Shown here: positions 62,801-64,000 of the stretch, in pieces
Numbering within the stretch: position 1 is the stretch's first letter
Layout: each line of letters begins with the position of its first letter
NCBI GenBank assembly: GCA_016617855.1
Contig: JAECUM010033842.1
Span: forward strand, 62,001-126,000
Reading direction: 5' to 3'
Origin: Megalonaias nervosa
Taxonomy: Eukaryota; Mollusca; Bivalvia; Unionida; Unionidae
Length of the DNA stretch: 64,000 nt
Position numbers and translations under genes: made by a program
Notes under the pieces: generated by a model
The model's database searches: none
What the model saw: only the letters and a program-made list of their open reading frames with translations
What the model was told of the DNA's origin: nothing

Positions 62801-63379
62801 CATTCCACTCACCGGTCAAATGATCCAAGAAAAAGCAACAACTTTGTCAGTTGAAATGGGATATGACGACTTTACCGCAAGTAAAGGATGGTTGCACAGA
62901 TTTCAAGTCCGACACTGGATAAATTTTTCAAGCATAAGAATTCTTAGGAACATTGGTATTGTATTTAAGTGTCTGTTGGTGACAGATGATGTGATCTGTA
63001 ACATTATTATAAAGACAGTTTTAAAACTACATGTATATCAATAGTTATTCATAGCATTCTTTTGAAAATGATGAAATAGTTTGTTTCACATTGATTTCAC
63101 AATGTGCATGTGATTTTTAAATGAAAATATTAAATGTTTTAGAATTAAATGTAGTTGTGACTTTCTAGATACATGTATGTACATGTATTTACTATTCGCA
63201 TTTGTCATCCCCCTCTAGAAAGGCCACCCGCATTATAAAACCACTTTCCTGTTGCAATAGGGGTGGCCTTATAAGAGGGGGACTACTGTATATCTAAAGA
63301 CAACAAAGCACTGAATACATATGTACTTACCAACATATAATTTTGCCCTTGGCAATAAATTTAACAGATGATCATAAAT
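22734..63379 (-). CDS. USP34: USP34, C-terminal part of ubiquitin carboxyl-terminal hydrolase 34 (17 exons, 5' end outside window)
   Basis: USP34 is a very large deubiquitinase (about 3,500 residues in vertebrates) linked to Wnt/axin and DNA-damage signalling. The 17 exons seen here sum to 2,439 nt, giving about 812 residues plus a stop. They are collinear with the family C-terminus. Conserved blocks in order include QIYDHLLNLLPRAKLYV, HGTTKL..SKTEKLM, YFLDLWQLFQPKLSEP, VCVDCPENVKLIVSNP, QHQNIQWAFKNITP, DARSCWQTLI, VMYHEATACHVTGD, KKLLTLLNSY, SNIRPPRP, VAYEGVPLH, VLMDERICL and SKRRRLSS. Every junction is GT-AG and preserves the frame. The region is mostly helical-repeat-like and lies C-terminal to the USP catalytic domain, which is not in the window. 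The gene name comes from remembered family sequence, not a search. Upstream exons must lie beyond 64,000. Confidence 0.93.
23515..23740 (-). CDS. USP34: USP34 penultimate exon, 226 bp
   Basis: Acceptor gttgttgcag. It encodes DLRAMLLIFSVQPPKHLNQL, LMESLQCIMQMCREHQQQRA and an Ala/Ser/Arg-rich stretch. This matches DLRALALLLSVHTPKQLNP and ELLSKCRTCLQQR. The donor gtttgt is weak; read-through meets an in-frame TAG after two codons. Confidence 0.93.
24560..25790 (+). repeat. Pearl-like tandem array, family A (in USP34 intron)
   Basis: About eight diverged ~140-150 bp units with agatgctttctgtcaaa, tttggtcaaattctg-like and tagtaatggtagccat-like blocks, in the same orientation as 20,300-21,352. No clear terminal hairpin was found. 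Confidence 0.65.
25791..27592. other. Intron sequence without a recognised element
   Basis: Part of the USP34 intron 23,741-27,592. A minus-strand open frame of 77 codons (26,400-26,633) looks somewhat protein-like but has no recognisable motif and no supporting splice context. Confidence 0.3.
27593..27730 (-). CDS. USP34: USP34 exon, 138 bp
   Basis: Acceptor ttgttctag, donor gtaaat. It encodes 46 codons from VYQQVLNEQGRPLLDSVVAS to RELLSICSRIVG. Similarity to vertebrate USP34 is modest. Length (46 versus about 47), phase and the Gly before the next exon's DLRA fit the family alignment well. Confidence 0.82.
27840..28300 (+). repeat. Dispersed repeat, partner of 58,480-58,830
   Basis: Shares with 58,480-58,830, in the same order, tgtgaatcaacaa, aaaagcagt, gttatcttgaaaata-like, attaaaccagttatgc / gtgttcagccattaaac and agtcccttggtaa/ccttgtgcctttgctta blocks. 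No termini were defined. Confidence 0.5.
28301..30460. other. Intron sequence without a recognised element
   Basis: Belongs to the USP34 intron 27,731-31,002. I see no coding block, element end or tandem structure. Confidence 0.3.
30461..30800. repeat. Tandem duplication, 180 bp period, two copies
   Basis: gataagaaagataaagacat starts at 30,461 and again at 30,641. The following ~150 bp align with scattered differences (gtgtcacartga, aatttgccattctca, attgtgcaaatctc). Confidence 0.9.
31003..31137 (-). CDS. USP34: USP34 exon, 135 bp
   Basis: Acceptor gtttttcag, donor gtcagtat. It is a symmetric phase 0-0 exon of 45 codons encoding IDKKCISILCSSSFFIDYVD then AVLMDERICLANQNIYQFFC. The ILMDERTFLNNNIVYTF block of vertebrate USP34 is clearly recognisable. 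Confidence 0.92.
31138..32191. other. USP34 intron, no element recognised
   Basis: AT-rich intron of about 1.05 kb. Only short homopolymer and low-complexity patches are visible. Confidence 0.4.
32192..32271 (-). CDS. USP34: USP34 exon, 80 bp
   Basis: Acceptor ttattccag, donor gtaagtca. It encodes SAMVAYEGVPLHSPYFAKLW and YEIYHSE, matching LVAYEGLPLHLALFPKLW. It ends in phase 0. Confidence 0.92.
33219..33866. repeat. 49-bp minisatellite, ~13 copies
   Basis: Six units at 33,367-33,660 are identical by eye. The unit contains actcctactgcagtaagact and aaagtatataattgtcatac. Flanking units on both sides are diverged and carry small deletions. It lies in the USP34 intron 32,272-34,159. Confidence 0.95.
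34160..34283 (-). CDS. USP34: USP34 exon, 124 bp, preceded by tandem decoy acceptors
   Basis: Acceptor ccttttaacag, donor gtaagtag. It encodes GVDDAYDTALSEFFLPYHIL then VDLICRMAVNNQ, collinear with KDDVYDRMLLDYFFSYHQFI and HLLCRVAINCE. The first ~24 bp of this exon and its acceptor are repeated about eight more times in the upstream intron (34,284-34,660). Confidence 0.92.
34284..34660 (-). repeat. ~43-bp tandem repeat derived from a USP34 3' splice site and exon start
   Basis: About eight diverged units plus a partial one. On the minus strand each unit is cttgccttttaacag (the acceptor) followed by a copy of the first ~24 bp of the exon 34,160-34,283 (ggagttgatgatgcatatga) and then cataac. 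Units whose acceptor AG and upstream sequence match the true site have their AG/exon boundaries at about 34,465, 34,548, 34,589 and 34,632. Confidence 0.92.
34780..35530 (+). repeat. Pearl-like array, family C (~125 bp units)
   Basis: Diverged units share cagtyytgtgacctaraaccc-type, aaatcaatagrttt and gcaagccatccacaaaattt-type blocks. The array ends in a GGAT-type patch (gatggatggacaaaaagatg) near 35,465-35,495. The same family occurs at 51,190-51,840. Confidence 0.55.
36603..36630. repeat. (GA)n microsatellite
   Basis: Pure GA run of about 28 bp following a short TA run. Confidence 0.95.
37375..37406. repeat. (TC)n microsatellite
   Basis: Pure TC run of about 32 bp. Confidence 0.95.
37954..38075 (-). 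CDS. USP34: USP34 exon, 122 bp
   Basis: Acceptor cttttaag, donor gtaagatg. It encodes GPYFPRRGQKPIGPKSNIRP then PRPQFNMM and LIEASK, matching GPYFPCRENIKLIG-KSNIRP, PRPELNMC and VETSK. It ends in phase 0, so the next exon is read from its first base. Confidence 0.94.
38350..39310 (+). repeat. Pearl-like array, family B (~150 bp units)
   Basis: Repeated blocks: caagatggctgycatgrtgg, ccatattggatg, agattagcaccatttt, tttaggaccaa and gtgaaaacccatgttgatat-type. There are about six units, diverged. It lies in the intron 38,076-41,375. Confidence 0.65.
40030..41270 (+). mobile_element. Pearl-like array, family B with terminal hairpin
   Basis: About eight ~150 bp units with the caagatggccaccatggtgg / ccatattggatgtcagatt core. 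The array is followed by aacaaacatgtgctaatgga, a GGAT-like patch and an imperfect hairpin (aactcttctggac / gaccagtagagct, about 41,224-41,252), then ctaaaatt. Confidence 0.6.
41376..41480 (-). CDS. USP34: USP34 exon, 105 bp
   Basis: Acceptor catttacag, donor gtaagc. It encodes DLLKELILTYQSDCVALMVP and ends QDSNIP, collinear with DVLKELVLLSPHDFLHTLVP and HHSNIP. One base carries over. Confidence 0.88.
41995..42290 (+). repeat. Family A core units (two)
   Basis: Two diverged copies of the ~140-150 bp core, with gtccagtttggtttaattct and tagtaatgttgccataatgg blocks. Confidence 0.55.
42900..43960 (+). repeat. Family A core units, scattered
   Basis: Core units at 42,955-43,210 and 43,590-43,960 with gatgctttctatcaaatgtg, tttggtcaaattttgcagc and tagtaacaatggccacatc blocks. 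The sequence between them (43,210-43,590) has no clear core. Confidence 0.55.
44473..44595 (-). CDS. USP34: USP34 exon, 123 bp
   Basis: Acceptor ttttttcag, donor gtaaca. It encodes AQMAELKMCLITWKEWMELV, KKLLTLLNSYTSQEI and RLNCI. The core KLLTLLNSY is identical in vertebrate USP34. Confidence 0.93.
45040..45520 (+). repeat. Family A core units
   Basis: About three diverged units with acgctttctgtcaaaattgg, tagtaatggtttccatattt and cctgtcaaatttggtccgat blocks. Confidence 0.55.
46674..46879. mobile_element. MITE with two internal hairpins (copy 2)
   Basis: Starts taccatatatactcacttat and ends with the approximate complement (cttataagtacatacagta). The inner arms tgcacagaccctgatctgc and gcagatctgggtctgtgca are complementary but for one position. 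Same family as 22,046-22,265. Confidence 0.75.
46880..48128. other. Intron sequence without a recognised element
   Basis: End of the USP34 intron 44,596-48,128. No repeat or coding block was recognised. Confidence 0.35.
48129..48255 (-). CDS. USP34: USP34 exon, 127 bp
   Basis: Acceptor gattacag, donor gtaggtga. It encodes AFHTLHVMYHEATACHVTGD then IVDLLSIILNCLKVAR, an almost exact counterpart of FNTLHMMYHEATACHVTGD and LVELLSIFLSVLKSTR. One base remains for the next exon. Confidence 0.95.
48875..48953 (-). CDS. USP34: USP34 exon, 79 bp
   Basis: Acceptor ctttttttttag, donor gtaaat. Completing the split Ser codon gives SAFKILVETAEDRIILVTNR then GLPILTE. This is collinear with SAFRILLESDEDRLLVVFNR and GLILMTE. 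It ends in phase 0. Confidence 0.9.
49448..49605 (-). CDS. USP34: USP34 exon, 158 bp
   Basis: Acceptor tgtcaccag, donor gttagc. It encodes AVDELFRMMRLM, EEIKAVNAFKKNTVQLYLQS and MDARSCWQTLI, matching VEELFNLMQLF, DIKQFKKTTISCYLRC and LDGRSCWTTLI of USP34. It leaves AG of a split Ser codon. Confidence 0.93.
49606..51189. other. Intron sequence without a recognised element
   Basis: Left part of the USP34 intron 49,606-53,111. A short local repeat (cctctac.., gacgcctctac-like) is visible at 50,305-50,420. The open frames here are antisense shadows or AT-rich noise. Confidence 0.35.
51190..51840 (+). repeat. Pearl-like array, family C (~125 bp units)
   Basis: About five units share gcaagccatccacaaagt, gaccttgacatttgaccc-type and cttctttcagtca-type blocks. 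The array ends at a GGAT-type patch (gagatggatggatgcatg). Confidence 0.65.
51841..53111. other. Intron sequence without a recognised element
   Basis: Right part of the USP34 intron 49,606-53,111. Nothing is recognised beyond AT-rich sequence. Confidence 0.35.
53112..53289 (-). CDS. USP34: USP34 exon, 178 bp
   Basis: Acceptor cttaacag, donor gtaagtag. It encodes ADHEDQDVVMFNR, LPAYYGLLRMCCQQS and QHQNIQWAFKNITPY, all strongly conserved in USP34 (ADHDDQDVVLFNRG, PAYYGILRLCCEQS, SHQNIQWAFKNLTPH). It ends in phase 0. Confidence 0.94.
53817..54202 (-). mobile_element. Full-length tRNA-derived SINE with target-site duplication and long (AC)n tail
   Basis: The minus-strand head carries A box TGGCCTAGTGG and B box GGCTTGATCCC. 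The family body and GTTAAAAATCCAAATC end follow, then (TC)n and (AC)n. The 12 bp direct repeat acagttcaatgt occurs at 53,817-53,828 and 54,191-54,202. It is inserted in a USP34 intron in the same orientation as the gene. Confidence 0.93.
53827..53881. repeat. (GT)n-(GA)n microsatellite, SINE tail
   Basis: About 22 GT units followed by about 5 GA units, directly adjoining the SINE 3' end. Confidence 0.95.
54480..54913. repeat. 41-bp minisatellite, ~10.6 copies
   Basis: The unit contains ccataataaatctctgcaaa and ttagagacatggcttaggac. The right-hand copies are nearly identical and the left-hand ones more diverged. It lies in the USP34 intron 53,290-56,105. Confidence 0.95.
55484..55678. mobile_element. 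MITE with internal hairpin (copy 3)
   Basis: Ends taccatatatattcacttat and the complement of gcaagcaagagatggta. It contains the same gcagatctgggtctgtgca arm as copies 1 and 2, but the partner arm is degraded. Confidence 0.7.
55785..56011. mobile_element. MITE with internal hairpins (copy 4)
   Basis: Starts taccacatatacttgcttat and ends ccaagcaagtatacaaagta. A hairpin with arms agaccctaatcagccatc and gatggaagatcagggtct (55,919-55,963) survives. It ends about 95 bp from the exon at 56,106, close to that exon's weak donor. Confidence 0.7.
56106..56212 (-). CDS. USP34: USP34 exon, 107 bp
   Basis: Acceptor cttttcag. The exon encodes ALLHFWHQVCVDCPENVK followed by LIVSNPHVCKHIPFTYI, the counterpart of SFWYNVCADCPENIRLIV. 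The donor must be gtatga, a weak match to the consensus, because splicing there leaves TT to join G of the next exon and restores the conserved Leu-Ala-Asp. Confidence 0.9.
56370..56600 (+). repeat. Family B core units
   Basis: About one and a half diverged ~150 bp units: agataagcaccattttcatt, ggatcaagtagacatcat and tttcaagatggctact. Confidence 0.5.
58480..58830 (+). repeat. Dispersed repeat, partner of 27,840-28,300
   Basis: See the partner entry: the shared blocks occur in the same order and orientation. Confidence 0.5.
58850..59315 (+). mobile_element. Pearl-like element, family B with GGAT microsatellite and terminal hairpin
   Basis: About three core units (ggctattgtggtggccatat, caagatggccatgatggtgc) are followed by aacaaacttgttctaatgga, the tggatggatagatgatggac patch and the hairpin agcttctctgg / ccagttgaact near 59,288-59,315. 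Of the copies in the window it shows the core-microsatellite-hairpin organisation most clearly. Confidence 0.65.
59352..59435 (-). CDS. USP34: USP34 exon, 84 bp
   Basis: Acceptor catttcag, donor gtaacaag. It is a symmetric phase 0-0 exon of 28 codons encoding FSRYFLDLWQLFQPKLSEP and ending HHNKQ. This aligns with FSTYFMDLWNLFQPKLSEP in vertebrate USP34. Confidence 0.93.
59436..60619. other. USP34 intron, no element recognised
   Basis: AT-rich intron of about 1.2 kb with no repeat or coding block that I recognise. Confidence 0.4.
60620..60705 (-). CDS. USP34: USP34 exon, 86 bp
   Basis: Acceptor ctttctgtag, donor gtaaggg. It completes the split Asp codon and encodes a peptide containing THGTTKLMCYF and SCLISKTEKLM, closely matching USP34 HGTTKL and SKTEKLM. 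It ends in phase 0. Confidence 0.92.
60932..61259 (-). mobile_element. tRNA-derived SINE, 5'-truncated, with target-site duplication
   Basis: Minus-strand SINE body with B box GGTTTGAACCC. The head is cut before the A box. It is flanked by catgacaaaattg (60,932-60,944) and catgacaagattg (61,247-61,259), a 13 bp duplication with one mismatch. The 5' truncation plus duplication fits LINE-type target-primed insertion. Confidence 0.9.
61638..63290 (+). mobile_element. pogo/Tigger-type DNA transposon, internally deleted (1,649 bp)
   Basis: Terminal inverted repeats CAGTAGTCCC(T/C)CTCTT start at 61,640 and end at 63,288, flanked by TA at 61,638-61,639 and 63,289-63,290. The left end carries about five subterminal copies of a cctcacnagcggccac motif (61,667, 61,738, 61,770, 61,806 and 61,972). 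The only coding part is the transposase N-terminus at 62,529-63,044. The element sits in a USP34 intron and ends about 40 bp from the exon at 63,331. Confidence 0.92.
62529..63044 (+). CDS. Tigger/pogo transposase N-terminal DNA-binding region, no DDE domain
   Basis: 171 codons. Residues 1-60 (MSLRKRKILSLEEKVKVIQL, ILAEKFDVGKTQINNIM) form the first helix-turn-helix of pogo/CENP-B-like transposases. Residues about 75-128 (EMVFEWFCTVRAKNIPLTGQ, ASKGWLHRFQVRH) match the second, CENPB-type helix-turn-helix. From about residue 130 the sequence is unrelated to transposase and the frame stops at 63,044, so the catalytic DDE domain has been deleted. The reading frame over both DNA-binding modules is intact. 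It could encode a DNA-binding peptide if transcribed, or the deletion may simply be recent. Confidence 0.8.
   Translation: MSLRKRKILSLEEKVKVIQLTEKGESSRILAEKFDVGKTQINNIMKDRETILQKWEGGMDRERKIVRARRCLYPDLNEMVFEWFCTVRAKNIPLTGQMIQEKATTLSVEMGYDDFTASKGWLHRFQVRHWINFSSIRILRNIGIVFKCLLVTDDVICNIIIKTVLKLHVYQ
63331..63379 (-). CDS. USP34: USP34 exon (first seen in window, 49 bp)
   Basis: Acceptor ctaccttcag precedes the exon and donor gtaagtac follows it. The exon starts in phase 0 and leaves one base of a split codon. It encodes IYDHLLNLLPRAKLYV, matching the VYNVLLGLLSRAKLYV block of vertebrate USP34. No further exon is recognisable between here and the right edge. Confidence 0.88.
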
Positions 63380-63610
63380 CTGAAGGTAGAAATAACAAAA
63401 TTATTGAAAAGGTCAAAGTCTGCATTAGTATACATTCTACTGAATCCAGTCAACTGCCAAGCACCAACTAAAATGTATACTGCATGTGCTTATACAGCAT
63501 ATACTAATTCAAGGAGATGGTTCTGCAATCAGAAAATGTTTGTCTAACATATGCATGTCTTTAAAAAAAAACGGACAGATTACATAATGAAGACAATACA
63601 AAATACAGAA

Positions 63611-63852
63611 GAATATACCCTGTATCATGTGGTTTACAGATGATATAACCCATATAATAGTGTTTTACAGAAGATATACCCTGTATCATGTGGTTTACAG
63701 ATGATATAACCCATATAATAGTGTTTTACAGAAGATATACCTGATGTTACAGAAGATATGCCCCATATCATACATGTTTTAATAAAGATGTATCCCATAT
63801 CATATGCTTCACACAAAATATACCCTGTATCATGTGTTTTACAGATAATATA
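63611..63852. repeat. 61-bp tandem repeat (two ~30-bp half-units)
   Basis: tgtatcatgtggtttacaga starts at 63,621 and again at 63,682 with near-identical sequence between. Diverged half-units (tttacagaagatatacc-type) continue to about 63,852. Confidence 0.9.
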
Positions 63853-64000
63853 CTACCTTGTTTTAGTACAAATTTGAAGAGCAATATTTAGGTCTAAATT
63901 AATATATAAAAAACTAATGTAAATATGACCTAGTCCTGGTGATCAGAAGTAAACGTTTGCTATTAAAAGCACTGGATATACCATAGGTCACATATATTAT

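Overview
This is a eukaryotic (metazoan) genomic window. It is AT-rich, has long GT-AG introns and is crowded with short interspersed repeats. The repeat content (tRNA-derived SINEs with microsatellite tails, tandem ~140-160 bp cores ending in a GGAT-type microsatellite plus a terminal hairpin, and a Ty3/gypsy element with integrase ahead of reverse transcriptase) suggests a mollusc, most likely a bivalve. That assignment is an inference, and the species is not resolved. I see no bacterial-type operon, CRISPR array, rRNA gene or functional tRNA gene.

The right two thirds (22,734-63,379) hold one recognisable gene on the minus strand: the 3' part of the USP34 deubiquitinase gene. I placed 17 coding exons (the last carries the stop codon). 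All splice GT-AG and join in frame into about 812 residues, collinear with the C-terminal part of vertebrate USP34. The USP catalytic domain and everything N-terminal to it lie beyond the right edge. Introns run from 263 bp to about 3.9 kb and hold most of the repeats: a deleted pogo/Tigger DNA transposon with its DNA-binding ORF intact (61,640-63,288), SINE copies, double-hairpin MITEs, three families of pearl-like tandem arrays, and several minisatellites. One minisatellite (34,284-34,660) is built from the 3' splice site and start of a USP34 exon, so decoy acceptors lie upstream of the real one.

The left third (1-21.4 kb) has no confidently identified host gene. It holds microsatellites, two SINE copies, degenerate coding-like sequence of unknown identity (about 10.8-13.5 kb), and a decayed Ty3/gypsy retrotransposon (about 14.6-20.0 kb). 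The retrotransposon retains LTRs, gag, a zinc knuckle, integrase and RT remnants, and it is interrupted by the 3' end of a non-LTR (LINE) element with a recognisable target-site duplication. A pearl-like array (20.3-21.35 kb) and a MITE (22.05-22.27 kb) separate this element from the 3' end of USP34.
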